Shown: positions 42,331 to 51,987, numbered from the stretch's first letter. The stretch is DNA of 64,000 nucleotides from JARYGU01 sp033795365 (GCA_033795365.1 JARYGU010000004.1:124001-188000); one strand, 5' to 3'. The notes: generated from the letters alone by a model not told the origin. Numbers and translations: made by a program.

Positions 42331-43366
42331 CGAGATGCTTAGCCTTTGAAGTGCCTGCGGAGGGCAAGGGATGGTAACAGGCCGCTGACCGATCCGGCGC
42401 ATACCGCATGAGCGCCGGATCGCCTGTCAGGCAGTCTGGTCGGGAAAAGGAACAACGTCCGGCGAAACGGCAGCCTGCCGGCAGGTCGAGCGGGCTCGGA
42501 ATCTCTCCGGGCAGCGGATCGGAGATGGGCTGGAAGAATTCCGGCGCGGCGCGGCACAGCGCCAAGGTATAGGGGTGCGCCGGCGCCTCGAGGACGGCAT
42601 TGGTCGGCCCGGTTTCCACGATCCGGCCGAGATACATGATGGCGATCTCCTCGCAGAGATAGCTCGCCACGCCGAGGTCATGGGTGATGAAGAGAAGCGT
42701 CAGCCCCATCTCCCGCTGGAGACGCCGCAAAAGATTCAGCAGTTGCGCCTGTGTCGAGACGTCGAGCCCCGATACGGCCTCGTCCGCGATGAGCACCGAA
42801 GGGTTCGACGCCAGCGCACGCGCTATCGCGACGCGTCGCGCCTGCCCGCCCGACAGCGCCGCGGGATAACGGTTTGCTACGTCGGCGGCGAGGCCGACGC
42901 GGGAAAGAAGCGACGCGATACGCTCCGGGACATCGGTCTTGCTGCAGATGCCGAAATGGAGGAGCGGTTCCGAAATCAGCGCGCCGACGGTCATGCGGGG
43001 GTTCAATGAACCGCGGGCATCCTGGTAGATCATCGCCATTTCACGGGCAAAATCGGTGCCGCCCGCACGCATCTCGGTCACCGGGCGTCCGCGATAGAGG
43101 GCACGTCCCTGAGTAGGTTCGGTCAGCCCGAGCAGCACCCGCAAAAGCGTCGACTTTCCCGATCCGCTTTCGCCCACCAGCGCGATGCTGGCCCCTTGGC
43201 GTATGCGCAGCCGAACGCCATCCAATGCGGCCAGCCCCTGTTTCCTGTTCTTGAGGAAGCCGCCGCGGCGGGTAACCTGATAGACCTTCTCCACATCGAG
43301 AAGCTCGAACAGCGGTTTGCCATGCGCTGCATCGCTCATCCTTTTACTGTCTTCCATCATATTCAT
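42323..43366 (-). CDS. Peptide ABC ATP-binding protein, DppF/OppF type
   Basis: ATPase of 347 residues. Walker A GESGSGKST, signature LSGGQARRVAIARA and Walker B LIADEAVSGLD (Ala where Pro is common) are present, followed by the oligopeptide-type C-terminal zone with Cys residues (GCRFAGRCSFSRPDC), which in DppD/F homologues binds an iron-sulfur cluster. I start at ATG 43366, which overlaps the DppD stop (ATGA); two other ATGs follow within nine codons. It pairs with the DppD-like ATPase. Confidence 0.9.
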   Translation of the reverse strand: MNMMEDSKRMSDAAHGKPLFELLDVEKVYQVTRRGGFLKNRKQGLAALDGVRLRIRQGASIALVGESGSGKSTLLRVLLGLTEPTQGRALYRGRPVTEMRAGGTDFAREMAMIYQDARGSLNPRMTVGALISEPLLHFGICSKTDVPERIASLLSRVGLAADVANRYPAALSGGQARRVAIARALASNPSVLIADEAVSGLDVSTQAQLLNLLRRLQREMGLTLLFITHDLGVASYLCEEIAIMYLGRIVETGPTNAVLEAPAHPYTLALCRAAPEFFQPISDPLPGEIPSPLDLPAGCRFAGRCSFSRPDCLTGDPALMRYAPDRSAACYHPLPSAGTSKAKHLDV

Positions 43367-44310
43367 CCCGGATTCCAGCAAGCCAGGGCCCTTCCTTCGA
43401 CTTCGACGAGCGGCGGCCGCTCGTCTGCGCATCGCGCCGTTGCCTGCGGACAGCGGCTCGCGAAACGACAGCCCCTGGGCATGGCGTCATAGCCGGGCAC
43501 GCCGCCTTCCGGTGGGTTCAGCTCTTTCGTCCCGATTTCCAGGACGCATGATTTCAGCAGCCGGGTATAGGGATGCCTCGGCCTGTCGAGCACGGTGTCG
43601 CAAGGCCCCGCCTCCATTACCTGTCCGGCGTAAAGCACGACGATCCGGTTGCAGCACTGGCTTGCCAGCGCCAGATCATGCAGGACAAAGATGCAGCTCG
43701 CGCCATGCGCACGGGTCTCATCCAGAATGAGCCGGATGATTTGCGCCTGGATCGTCACGTCCAAAGCCGAAGTCGGCTCGTCGGCGAACAGAAGATCCGG
43801 ATTGCAGGCGAGCGCGATCGCGACCATCACCCTTTGCTGCATGCCGCCCGACAGTTGATGCGGATAGGCGGACAGCCGCGCGGCAGCGTCGTTGATCCCG
43901 ACGCTTTCCAGAAGCTCCACCGCACGGCTTCGGGCCGCGGCCCGTGACAACCCGAGATTACGGCGCAGCACCGAAGCGAGCTGGCTGCCCACGGTATAGC
44001 AAGGGTTCAGTGCGGAGCCCGCATCCTGAAACACCATCGACAGCCGCCGGCCGCGCAGCTTCGACCAGCCTTTCTCGTTGAGCGTCATCAGATCGGGCAC
44101 GTCGTCGAAACGGGCGCGGCCTTCTATCCGGACGCCGCCGGAGGCGATCAAGCCCATGAGGGCGACGGCGATCGTGGATTTCCCCGCACCGCTTTCGCCG
44201 ACGAGCGCCAGCGTTTCACCCCGGCCGAGCGTCAGGGACACGTCATCGAGAATGCGTATCGAGCCGCGGTGCAAGGTAAGGCCCTGCACGTCCAGAAGAG
44301 GCGCATTCAT
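43363..44310 (-). CDS. Peptide ABC ATP-binding protein, DppD/OppD type
   Basis: ATPase of 315 residues. Walker A GESGAGKST, signature LSGGMQQRVMVAIAL, Walker B LLFADEPTSALDVT and H-loop VLHDLAL are intact, and the C-terminal cysteine zone is GCRFASRCPQATARC. The ATG overlaps the permease stop (ATGA). It is the DppD half of the heterodimeric ATPase of the peptide/glutathione-type importer. Confidence 0.92.
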   Translation of the reverse strand: MNAPLLDVQGLTLHRGSIRILDDVSLTLGRGETLALVGESGAGKSTIAVALMGLIASGGVRIEGRARFDDVPDLMTLNEKGWSKLRGRRLSMVFQDAGSALNPCYTVGSQLASVLRRNLGLSRAAARSRAVELLESVGINDAAARLSAYPHQLSGGMQQRVMVAIALACNPDLLFADEPTSALDVTIQAQIIRLILDETRAHGASCIFVLHDLALASQCCNRIVVLYAGQVMEAGPCDTVLDRPRHPYTRLLKSCVLEIGTKELNPPEGGVPGYDAMPRGCRFASRCPQATARCADERPPLVEVEGRALACWNPG

Positions 44311-45200
44311 CGGTCACTCCTCAGCTTTGGGTCGAATTCCTCTCGCACGCCGTCGCCGATGATGGACAGCGCGATCAGCAGCAGCGCCAATGCCAGCCCG
44401 GGCATGCCGGACATCCAGGCTGCGAAGGAGACGAAGCCGCGGCCTTCGGCGATCATCAGGCCCCAATCGGGCGTGGGAGGCGTCACGCCTATCCCGAGGA
44501 AGGAAAGCGAAGAGGAAACGAGAATTGCCTCCGAAACACGCACCGTCACCTGCACGAAAAGCGGAAAGAGCACATTCGGCAGGATATGGCGGCGGATCAC
44601 CGTCATGCGCGGGATGCTCATCAGTCCCGCGGCCTCGACGAACAGCTGCACCTTCACCTGCAGCACGTCCGAGCGGACCGTACGCGCAAACGGGCCGACC
44701 AGCGACAGGCTGACCGCGATGATGACCTTGTCGACGCCCTGGCCGAGGATCGCGATGAAAGCCACCGCAAGGATCAGCGAGGGGAGCGCGAGGATCGAAT
44801 CGATCACCCGCATCAGCACCCACTCCGCCCAGCCGGAGGCAAGACCGGCCGCGACACCCAGGAAAAGCCCGCCGGCCGCGCCGAGCGCAACCGACACGAT
44901 GCCGATCAGCAGGGCGTAGCGCGCGCCGTATATGATGCGGCTCAGGATGTCCTGTCCGTAACTGTCCGTCCCGAGGATGTGCGCGCCGCCCGGCGGCATC
45001 ATCATCGCGTCGATCGATTGCGCAGTGGGATCGAAGGGGGTCAGTTGCGGCGCGAAGACGGCGCACAGCAGGAAGCCCAGCGTTATCACAAGCGCCAATG
45101 AAAAGAACGGCCTGCGCCGGAGCATGCTTTTCGCGCGGATCGGCTTTCCGTTGGCCGGCGGAGCCGCGGCATTGGCGGTGGTTGGTCCGACGGCAGCCAT
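44307..45200 (-). CDS. Peptide ABC permease, DppC type
   Basis: Membrane subunit of 297 residues with six membrane segments and a cytoplasmic N-terminus of about 30 residues. DppC family marks: LTPFDPTAQSIDAMMMPPG, HILGTDSYGQDILSRIIYGAR in two parts and the coupling loop EAAGLMSIPRMTVIRRHILP. Its start shares a base with the DppB stop (TGATG). Confidence 0.92.
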   Translation of the reverse strand: MAAVGPTTANAAAPPANGKPIRAKSMLRRRPFFSLALVITLGFLLCAVFAPQLTPFDPTAQSIDAMMMPPGGAHILGTDSYGQDILSRIIYGARYALLIGIVSVALGAAGGLFLGVAAGLASGWAEWVLMRVIDSILALPSLILAVAFIAILGQGVDKVIIAVSLSLVGPFARTVRSDVLQVKVQLFVEAAGLMSIPRMTVIRRHILPNVLFPLFVQVTVRVSEAILVSSSLSFLGIGVTPPTPDWGLMIAEGRGFVSFAAWMSGMPGLALALLLIALSIIGDGVREEFDPKLRSDR

Positions 45201-46150
45201 CAGCGCGGCCTCAGTCTTGGATCGAGCAGCGGATAGGAAAGATCGACGATCATGTTGACGACGATGAAGAGCGTCGCCGTCAGCATCACTCCGGCCTGGA
45301 CGAGCGTGTATTCACGTCCGAGGACCGCACCTGTGAGCATCTGGCCGATTCCCGGCAGAGAGAAGACCGTCTCCGTCAGCACCGCGCCCTGAAGGATCCC
45401 GCCGAGCTGAAGGCCGATCATCGTCACGACAGGCATGGCGATGTTTCGAACGCCATGGACCCACACGACGCGCCAGCCAGGCTCGCCCCGCGCCCGGGCG
45501 GCGGCGATGTATGGCTGGTCCAGAACCTCGACCAGCGAGGCGCGCGTCACCCGCACGATCATCCCGATGAAATAGGTCGACAAGGTCAGCGCCGGCAGCA
45601 CCATATGATACATGCCGGTCCGGAAATCGTCCCAGGGAGCGACGAAACCCATGACGGGAAACGCGCCGAGCTGGACTGCCAGGAGCCAGATCAGGACGAT
45701 GCCGAGGAAAAAGGAAGGGAATGCCGTTCCGGTCAGGGCGAAGACCGCGACACCGGTATCCCACACGGAGTCCTTCCTCACCGCGGAGAGGACGCCGAGC
45801 GGGACGCCGACGGCAACCGCAAGAACGATCGAACAGGCGGTCAAGGTCAGCGTGACGGGCAACGCCTCCTTTACGACGACGGTGAAGATGTCGGTACGGC
45901 TGACATAGGACGTGCCCCAATCGCCGGTAACGAAATTGCCGAGCCAGGTCAGGTACTGCACCAGGACCGGCCGGTCGAGGCCGAGGTCATGCTGGAGGGA
46001 ATCGTAGCTCTCCTGCGAGAACTCGGCGCCGAGCATCAGCATGACCGGATCTCCCGGCGCCAGCTTCAGCAGGCTGAAACTGGCGCCGGAGACGATCAGC
46101 AAGACGACGATCGTCTGAACGATCCTGCCCGCGGACTGCGCAAGCATCAC
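45200..46150 (-). CDS. Peptide ABC permease, DppB type
   Basis: Membrane subunit of 316 residues, six membrane segments. DppB marks: LKLAPGDPVMLMLG at residue 28, LGLDRPVLVQYLTWLGNFVTGDWG in parts, and the coupling loop YIAAARARGEPGWRVVWVHGVRN. The ATG overlaps the binding-protein stop (ATGA), which places it second in the operon. Confidence 0.92.
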   Translation of the reverse strand: MMLAQSAGRIVQTIVVLLIVSGASFSLLKLAPGDPVMLMLGAEFSQESYDSLQHDLGLDRPVLVQYLTWLGNFVTGDWGTSYVSRTDIFTVVVKEALPVTLTLTACSIVLAVAVGVPLGVLSAVRKDSVWDTGVAVFALTGTAFPSFFLGIVLIWLLAVQLGAFPVMGFVAPWDDFRTGMYHMVLPALTLSTYFIGMIVRVTRASLVEVLDQPYIAAARARGEPGWRVVWVHGVRNIAMPVVTMIGLQLGGILQGAVLTETVFSLPGIGQMLTGAVLGREYTLVQAGVMLTATLFIVVNMIVDLSYPLLDPRLRPR

Positions 46151-47769
46151 GCCAGGCTCACGCCATGGAGATCCACGAGATCGCAGGGGATATAGTTGAA
46201 ACCCTGGACCTTCTTCGAGAACACCTTGTAGACGGGCATATGCGCGAGCATCGCGATAGGGGCTTCGTCCATCAGGATGTCTTCCGCCTTATGGTAGAGG
46301 GCGGCGCGCGTCGGTACGTCGATGATCGTCTGCGCCTCGGTGCAGAGCCGGTCGAATTCGGGATTCGACCAGCCCCAGTAATTCCATGACCCGCCGGTCT
46401 TGAATTCCGGGAAGATCGTCTCTTCGGGATCGAGATCGGCGACCCAATCGAAATCGAGCATCTGGAAATTGCCGTCCTTCATGCGCTGCACCCAGGCGGC
46501 GGGCTCGAGGAGTTCGAGCTTCACCTTGATCCCGATTTCGGAGAGCATCGGTGCGACGGTCTGGGCGACGCGAGTGCCGACCGGGCCGCGCTCGGCCATG
46601 ATATAGGTGACTTCGATCTCGCCCTGGTTGGCCGCCTTTGCGCGGAATTCCTTGGCCTTGGCGAGATCGAAGCGCTGGCCGCGGTTCGTATTGCCGATAT
46701 TCGGATCGTAATAGCCGCTCATCGGCGGCGAAATCGGGCTGTAAGCCTGCTGGGCCAGTCCGAAATAGGCCTGCTTCAGCAACGTATCCCGGTTGATCGC
46801 GAAGGCCACGGCACGGCGCAGGTTGACATCGTCGAAAGGTGCCGACCGATTGTTCATGCCGATATAGGTGTAATTGCCCTCGATCTCACCGTAAAGCGTG
46901 ACGGTCGGTATGTTCTTCACCTGGGCCACCAGCTGCATCGGGCAGTCGGTCATGCCGTCGATCTGGCCGGAAACCAAAGCTGCGACGGCCGTGCTCGGTT
47001 CGTCGATCAGGACGAACGAGGCGCGCTGCAATTTGGGCATTCCCGCTTCGAAATAATCCGGGTTCGCTTCCAGTTCGATCGAGTCGTTGTCGCGCCAGCT
47101 CACGAATTTGAAAGGCCCGGTGCCGACAGGATTGCGGCCGTAATCCATGCCGTACTTCTCGACGGCGGCGGGGCTGACGATGGTGCCGGCACGGCCGGTC
47201 GAGCCGGTCAAGGCAACCGGCAGGAAGGCATACGGTTCGGCGAAATGCAGGCGGACCGTCAGCGGATCGACGATTTCGATCTCGTTCAGCAATGCCAGCT
47301 TCCAGGCATGGGGAGAGGCAGGCGTGCCGGACTTCACGCGCATCAGCGAAAATTTTACCGCCTCGGCGTCGCAGGGCGTTCCGTCGTGGAACTTGACCCC
47401 CTCGTGCAACCTGAAGAGATGGGTACGGTCATCCTCGAGGTCCCAGGATTTGGCGAGATCGGGCTCGAAACGCACGGTTTCCCCGTCATAGGTCACCTTC
47501 AGAAGACCGTTATGGATATTGTTGATGACCTGCACGGCCGAAAGGAAGAAGGTAAAGTGCGGATCGAGCGTATCTATATGTTTGATAGCAGCGATGCGGA
47601 TATGGCCGTTTTGCTGGGCACGCGCCAAATCCGGAAGCATTCCGGCGCCGCCTGCCGCCAATAGGCCTGCACCTATGCCTTTCAGAAGGGTGCGACGTCC
47701 GATTTCAGCGGAAATGCGTTCTTCCAGAATTTTGCGATGATCAATACCGGTAGGCAGTTTATTCGTCAT
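46147..47769 (-). CDS. Periplasmic peptide-binding protein, DppA/GsiB family 5
   Basis: Family 5 binding protein of 540 residues. The N-terminus has a Tat signal (GRRTLLKGIGAGLLAAGGAG) with cleavage near ARAQ. The core is typical: IKHIDTLDPHFTFFLSAV, DLAKSWDLEDDRTHLFRLHEGVKFHDGTP in parts, VGTGPFKFVSWRDNDSIELEANPDYF in parts. It delivers a di/oligopeptide, glutathione or another amide-type ligand. The first 20 residues before the signal are unusually long; the ATG 47769 follows AGGAG. It is divergent from the GntR gene. Confidence 0.9.
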   Translation of the reverse strand: MTNKLPTGIDHRKILEERISAEIGRRTLLKGIGAGLLAAGGAGMLPDLARAQQNGHIRIAAIKHIDTLDPHFTFFLSAVQVINNIHNGLLKVTYDGETVRFEPDLAKSWDLEDDRTHLFRLHEGVKFHDGTPCDAEAVKFSLMRVKSGTPASPHAWKLALLNEIEIVDPLTVRLHFAEPYAFLPVALTGSTGRAGTIVSPAAVEKYGMDYGRNPVGTGPFKFVSWRDNDSIELEANPDYFEAGMPKLQRASFVLIDEPSTAVAALVSGQIDGMTDCPMQLVAQVKNIPTVTLYGEIEGNYTYIGMNNRSAPFDDVNLRRAVAFAINRDTLLKQAYFGLAQQAYSPISPPMSGYYDPNIGNTNRGQRFDLAKAKEFRAKAANQGEIEVTYIMAERGPVGTRVAQTVAPMLSEIGIKVKLELLEPAAWVQRMKDGNFQMLDFDWVADLDPEETIFPEFKTGGSWNYWGWSNPEFDRLCTEAQTIIDVPTRAALYHKAEDILMDEAPIAMLAHMPVYKVFSKKVQGFNYIPCDLVDLHGVSLA

Positions 47770-47816
47770 TTTAAGACAACTCCTGCTTGTTTCTGCCTCC
47801 TCCCGAGGTGAAACTT

Positions 47817-47833
47817 GTCACGCGAAACGTGAC
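47817..47833 (-). other. Inverted repeat in the peptide-operon leader
   Basis: GTCACG-CGAAA-CGTGAC is a perfect 6-base inverted repeat 48 bases before the binding-protein start. It could be an operator or an mRNA leader hairpin. Confidence 0.4.
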
Positions 47834-47927
47834 GGAGATGTCGGCTCTCCTCTTTAGCCCCGCCCGTTTGTCCGGGTCTGTGGAGCATTCCCCTTTACCG
47901 ATCGCCTGATTTGGACCATGGATCAAT

Positions 47928-47937
47928 ATGTATACAT
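47928..47937. promoter_or_regulatory. Candidate GntR operator
   Basis: ATGTATACAT is a perfect palindrome within the divergent spacer. It has the GT-NNN-AC core (here GTATAC) common for FadR/FCD-type GntR sites. It lies between the divergent peptide operon and gntR. Confidence 0.5.
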
Positions 47938-47972
47938 TTTCAAGCATAAAATATTCTGATAGAGAAAAAGAC

Positions 47973-48620
47973 ATGCAAATGGTCGAGCGTTGGGCTGATC
48001 ACATCCATTCAGCCATCGTGCAAAAAATCGTATCCGGCGAATTGCAGCCCGGCGACCTGCTGAACGAGCTGCCGCTGGCCGAGGAATTCGGCGTGTCGCG
48101 CACCCCCGTGCGCGAGGCGCTGCAGCGGCTGAGTGCAGGCGGCCTGGCCGAAAGGGGCCGCCGGAGGGCCTTTGTCGTGCGGCAGATGGACGTGGCCGCG
48201 ATGCAGGACCTGTTCGAGGCCGTCGGCGAACTGGAAGGGCTGGTGGCACGCATGGCCGCATTGCGGATGACGGAGCTGGAACGTCAGGCGCTCGTGCGGA
48301 TCGTCACCGAAGGCGAACGGGACGACGTCGATTACGCGCAGACGAATGCACGCTTTCACGGCGCCATCCATGCCGGCGCCCACAATCAGGTTCTGTTGGA
48401 TACGCTCGACGATCTCAATCTGCGCACGCTGCCCTGGCGCGTGGCGCAGCTTCGCGCCAGCATGTCCCGTGTGCAGAGTTCACGCGTGGAACATCGGGGT
48501 ATCATGGATGCGATCCTTGCCAATGACGGTGACGAGGCCGTGCGGCAGATGCGTGCCCACGTGGCCGCCTCCTTCATGGGACTGATGGAAATCGTCAGCA
48601 GAACCGGCTCGGCACCTTAA
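47973..48620 (+). CDS. GntR family regulator, FadR/FCD type
   Basis: Regulator of 215 residues. The winged helix (VQKIVSGELQPGDLLNELPLAEEFGVSRTPVREAL in parts) is at about 10-60, and the FCD ligand domain from about 80 (EAVGELEGLVARMAAL; ARFHGAIHAGAHNQVLLDTL; VEHRGIMDAI), with Asp/His metal ligands. I start at ATG 47973, since the ATG at 47928 lies in the operator palindrome. It is divergent from the peptide/GGT operon and probably represses it in the absence of a ligand such as an amino acid. Confidence 0.9.
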   Translation: MQMVERWADHIHSAIVQKIVSGELQPGDLLNELPLAEEFGVSRTPVREALQRLSAGGLAERGRRRAFVVRQMDVAAMQDLFEAVGELEGLVARMAALRMTELERQALVRIVTEGERDDVDYAQTNARFHGAIHAGAHNQVLLDTLDDLNLRTLPWRVAQLRASMSRVQSSRVEHRGIMDAILANDGDEAVRQMRAHVAASFMGLMEIVSRTGSAP

Positions 48621-48755
48621 GCGGCGCTCTCGGCAGAACAGGAGGCCTGTGTCCGCCCCGGCTCCGGCCAAGCGTACCGGGCGAGTTACTCGTCCGGCCG
48701 TGCTTGCCGCTCGGACTTGAGGAGCCGGGCCATGGCAGTCATCGCCAGGCCGGCA

Positions 48756-50072
48756 TCACCGGCACCACTTCTCGATGGCGAAGGCGATCGCCTTGGTGCA
48801 GTCGACGAGATCGCGAACCGAGACCCGTTCGTTGGGCTGATGGGCCTGTGCGGGATCGCCGGGGCCGAAGTTGACCGTCGGCGTGTTGCCGAGGCCGGTC
48901 GGCAGGCCGATGTCGCTGTGCGCGCCGAAGCCGGAGAGCGCAGGCGAAAGGTCCGCCTGCTCGACGGCCGACTGGAAAAGCGTCACGAACGGGCTGTCCG
49001 CCGGTATTTCCGCGCAATCGGCATCGAGGATCCATTCGACGCGCGCAGGATGCCGGCGCAGATATGGATCGGCCTGGCAGACGTTGGAGATATGCTCCTC
49101 GATCTCGCGCTTCACCTTGCCGCCGAGGCCGAATTCATCCTTCTCGCTCGGCAGATATTGCGCATCGATGATGATCTCGGCTTTTCCGGCCATGGACGAG
49201 GGATGCTCGCCGGCGCTCATCTGCGTGACGATGATCTGGTTCGGCAGATCCATCAGCGGATGGTTCTTGCGCGGGTCGAACATCCAGCGGCGGTTGAGGA
49301 TGTCGATGCCGTCGAGAACCTGGCGGCAGAGCTGGACCGCATCGACCGGGCCGCTCTCATACCACGCGTTCGGCGTCAGTTCGGCATGGCCGCCGATTCC
49401 GTCGATGATGATCTTCCCCCAGAGGATGCCGTGGCAGAGGGGAGCGATGCGGTTGGCGGTCGGCTCCGTCATGATCCCCGCATCGGCGCGGAAACCGCGG
49501 TCCACCATGGCAAGCGATCCCATGCCGCCGATTTCCTCGTCGACGACGGTGGTGAAGACGATGTCGCCTGCCAGCGAGATTTCGAGTTCCTTCAGGATTT
49601 CGACCGCCATCAGCATGCAGGCCACGCCGCCCTTCATGTCCACCGTCCCGCGGCCGTGGACGAAGCCGTCCTTCACCACCGGGGTGAACGGATCGGTCGC
49701 CCAGTGTTCCGGCGCGCCGGGGGGAACGACGTCGATGTGGCCGGTCAGCATCAGCGAACGGCCGCCGCCCGTCCCCTTCAGGACGCCGCCGAGATTGGGC
49801 CTGCCTTCGAAGGTGCGTCCCTTGTTCGCGCCCGGCCGGCCTTCGTATTTCGCATAGAGCGCCGGACCGTCCGGATCCCACAGGTCGGTCGCAAAGCCGA
49901 GATTTTCGAGGCGTTTCTGAAGATAGCGCTGGCAGTCGCCTTCGCCGGGGCCGGCGTCTCTCGGGTTCGCCTTGACGATGGAGGGGAAGGCGACGAGGTC
50001 GCACAGCGTCTGCACGATGCGCTCTGCCGCGGCTTCGACGCGTTGAGCGATTGTCTCTTCGATGGACGGCAT
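48756..50072 (-). CDS. M20 family metallohydrolase (ArgE/DapE-like)
   Basis: Zinc-dependent amidohydrolase of 438 residues. The di-zinc ligands are present: TGHIDVVP (His, Asp), GRGTVDMKGG (Asp bridge), VVDEEIGGMG (Glu pair), TEPTAN and GAHSDIG (last His). Family members hydrolyse N-acyl amino acids or dipeptides. GGAGA precedes ATG 50072. It lies 2 bases after the last permease gene of a sugar-type importer, so it probably works on an amide-linked sugar or amino-acid conjugate; this is inference. Confidence 0.9.
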   Translation of the reverse strand: MPSIEETIAQRVEAAAERIVQTLCDLVAFPSIVKANPRDAGPGEGDCQRYLQKRLENLGFATDLWDPDGPALYAKYEGRPGANKGRTFEGRPNLGGVLKGTGGGRSLMLTGHIDVVPPGAPEHWATDPFTPVVKDGFVHGRGTVDMKGGVACMLMAVEILKELEISLAGDIVFTTVVDEEIGGMGSLAMVDRGFRADAGIMTEPTANRIAPLCHGILWGKIIIDGIGGHAELTPNAWYESGPVDAVQLCRQVLDGIDILNRRWMFDPRKNHPLMDLPNQIIVTQMSAGEHPSSMAGKAEIIIDAQYLPSEKDEFGLGGKVKREIEEHISNVCQADPYLRRHPARVEWILDADCAEIPADSPFVTLFQSAVEQADLSPALSGFGAHSDIGLPTGLGNTPTVNFGPGDPAQAHQPNERVSVRDLVDCTKAIAFAIEKWCR

Positions 50073-50074
50073 GA

Positions 50075-51031
50075 TTATCTCCGGCGTTGCGAAAGGCGTT
50101 CGGCGACAAGGACGGCGATCAGCAGCGCTCCGACGATGCCCACTTGCCAAACCGTGTTGACGTTGAGTTGCAGCAGGCTCGTCTTCAGCGTGACAAGCAG
50201 GATGACGGCGGCGAGAACGCCGCCGACGCCCCCGAGGCCGCCGGTGATGGCGATACCTCCGAGCATGGCGGCGGTGAGCGATTCGAGCTCGAGGTTCTGA
50301 CCGATATTGGGACGGGCGCTGCCGAGCCAGGCGACCGATATCAGTCCGGCGGCACCCGCCAGCGCTCCGCTCAGCGTGTAGAGAAGAAGCCGCACGCGAT
50401 CCACGGGAATGCCGACGAGCCGCGCCGAGCGCTCGTTGAAGCCCATCGCATGGATCCAGCGGCCCCAGGCGGTCCAGAGCAACATGACCCCGGCAAGAAT
50501 GAAGGCCGGCAGCGCCAGCGTGAGGAAAGGAACGGGCACCCCGCCAACGACGCCGCGCCCCCAGGCGAGCAACCATGCCGGCACGCCGGGTTGCGCAGCG
50601 CCGCCGGTGATGGCGACGGCCAGGCCGGAGTAGATGAACAGCGTGCCGAGCGTGGCGATCAGCGGAAGGATCGCAAGTCGCGTCACGAGCACGCCGTTCG
50701 CGGTACCCAGCAGGGCACCGGCGAGGATGCACGCGGCCGGCATCAGGACCGGCGGCAGCCCGGCCTGGACGGCAAGCATGCCGCACACCGCCGACAGCGA
50801 GACCGCACCTCCGACCGACAGATCGATACCGGCGCCGCCGGCCAGAATGACGACGGCCTGACCGAGCGCCACCAGAGCGAGGATCGTCGAGAACTGCAGG
50901 ATGGTGGTCATCGTTGCCAGGCTGAATGACGACGGCTTCAGAATGACGAGCAGCAGGATAACGACCGCCCAGAGGCCGGCGAGCAGCGAGAGAACGAGAG
51001 CGGGCCCTTTTGGCATGCGCAGGAACGTCAT
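50075..51031 (-). CDS. Sugar ABC permease, RbsC type (second of pair)
   Basis: Permease of 318 residues with 8-10 membrane segments. RbsC-like marks: LVALGQAVVILAGGAGIDLSVGG in parts, GFNERSARLVGIPVDRVRL, LTAAMLGGIAITGGLGG. The ATG at 51031 overlaps the stop of the previous permease (ATGA); the open frame runs four codons further upstream. Paired with the next-upstream permease it suggests a heterodimeric channel, as in rhamnose (RhaPQ) or AI-2 importers. Confidence 0.88.
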   Translation of the reverse strand: MTFLRMPKGPALVLSLLAGLWAVVILLLVILKPSSFSLATMTTILQFSTILALVALGQAVVILAGGAGIDLSVGGAVSLSAVCGMLAVQAGLPPVLMPAACILAGALLGTANGVLVTRLAILPLIATLGTLFIYSGLAVAITGGAAQPGVPAWLLAWGRGVVGGVPVPFLTLALPAFILAGVMLLWTAWGRWIHAMGFNERSARLVGIPVDRVRLLLYTLSGALAGAAGLISVAWLGSARPNIGQNLELESLTAAMLGGIAITGGLGGVGGVLAAVILLVTLKTSLLQLNVNTVWQVGIVGALLIAVLVAERLSQRRR

Positions 51032-51987
51032 CGGCGTGCCCACCCGATCATGGAAAGAGAAATGCGGTTGGTCAGAACTTCGCCGGCCAGCACACCGATC
51101 AGCAGCCCGCCGGTGACGACCGGCTGCCAGAGCGAAGGCACGCCCATGAGCAGCAGCCCGTTCTGCAGAATTCTAAGCAGCAGCACGCCGAGAACGGTGC
51201 CGATCAGGCTGCAGCGGCCGCCCATGATGCTGGTGCCGCCGAGCACCACGGCGGCAATGGCGTCGAGCGCCAGGCTGCTGCCGATGGTCATCTCGACATT
51301 GCGGTAGTTGGCGACATAAAAGCTCGCCGCCAGTCCCGTCAGCGCGCCGCTGATGACGAAGGTGGCGAAGCGGACCTTGGTGACGGCGATGCCGGAAAGT
51401 CTCGCTTTTTCTTCCGAGTTGCCGATCGCCAGCAGATGAAGGCCGAAAGGCGTACGCCTCAGGGCGGCCCATACGGCGAGATAGGCCATGGCGATCGCCA
51501 GGGCCGCGGGCGGAATGCCGAGGAGCGGTGCGGTGAGAAGGTCGGTCAGCGTCGTCGGCAGACCGGAGAGCCACTGGCCTCCAAGCAGAACGAATACCGC
51601 AGTACGATAGACGCCGAACAGGCCCAGCGTCCCGACGATCGCCGGAACGCGGCCCAGCACGACGACCGCCGCCGTGACGAGCCCGAGAGCAGCGCCGATG
51701 GCCGGTCCCAGAAGGGCTGCCGCCGCCGGGCTGACATCCATACCCAGCGCACGGCCGACGCCGATCGCCGCAAGGCCCATGACGATCCCGATCGACACGT
51801 CGATGCCGCCCATGGCGAGAAGCAGCGTCATGCCGAGGCCGGCCAGCAGGAGTTCGATGCTGTTGCGCAGGATCGTGGCGGCATTGTCGGCAGTGCCGAA
51901 GTAGGGCGATGCGACCGAAAAAAGGATGACGGCCGCTACGCATGCGGCAAGAAGCGACCACTCCCTTCCGTCAAGTGCGTGCATCAT
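51028..51987 (-). CDS. Sugar ABC permease, RbsC type (first of pair)
   Basis: Permease of 319 residues. Motifs: LLAGLGMTLLLAMGGIDVSIG in parts, GNSEEKARLSGIAVTKVRF, LDAIAAVVLGGTSIMGG. I start at ATG 51987 behind CAGGAAC; another ATG 18 bases upstream lacks a site. It differs from its partner in sequence and both are needed, as in RhaPQ/LsrCD systems. It follows the binding-protein gene after 35 bases. Confidence 0.88.
   Translation of the reverse strand: MMHALDGREWSLLAACVAAVILFSVASPYFGTADNAATILRNSIELLLAGLGMTLLLAMGGIDVSIGIVMGLAAIGVGRALGMDVSPAAAALLGPAIGAALGLVTAAVVVLGRVPAIVGTLGLFGVYRTAVFVLLGGQWLSGLPTTLTDLLTAPLLGIPPAALAIAMAYLAVWAALRRTPFGLHLLAIGNSEEKARLSGIAVTKVRFATFVISGALTGLAASFYVANYRNVEMTIGSSLALDAIAAVVLGGTSIMGGRCSLIGTVLGVLLLRILQNGLLLMGVPSLWQPVVTGGLLIGVLAGEVLTNRISLSMIGWARR

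Noticed and set aside
48621..48755. Terminator between convergent gntR and M20 genes
   Set aside because: I found no convincing stem with a U-run.
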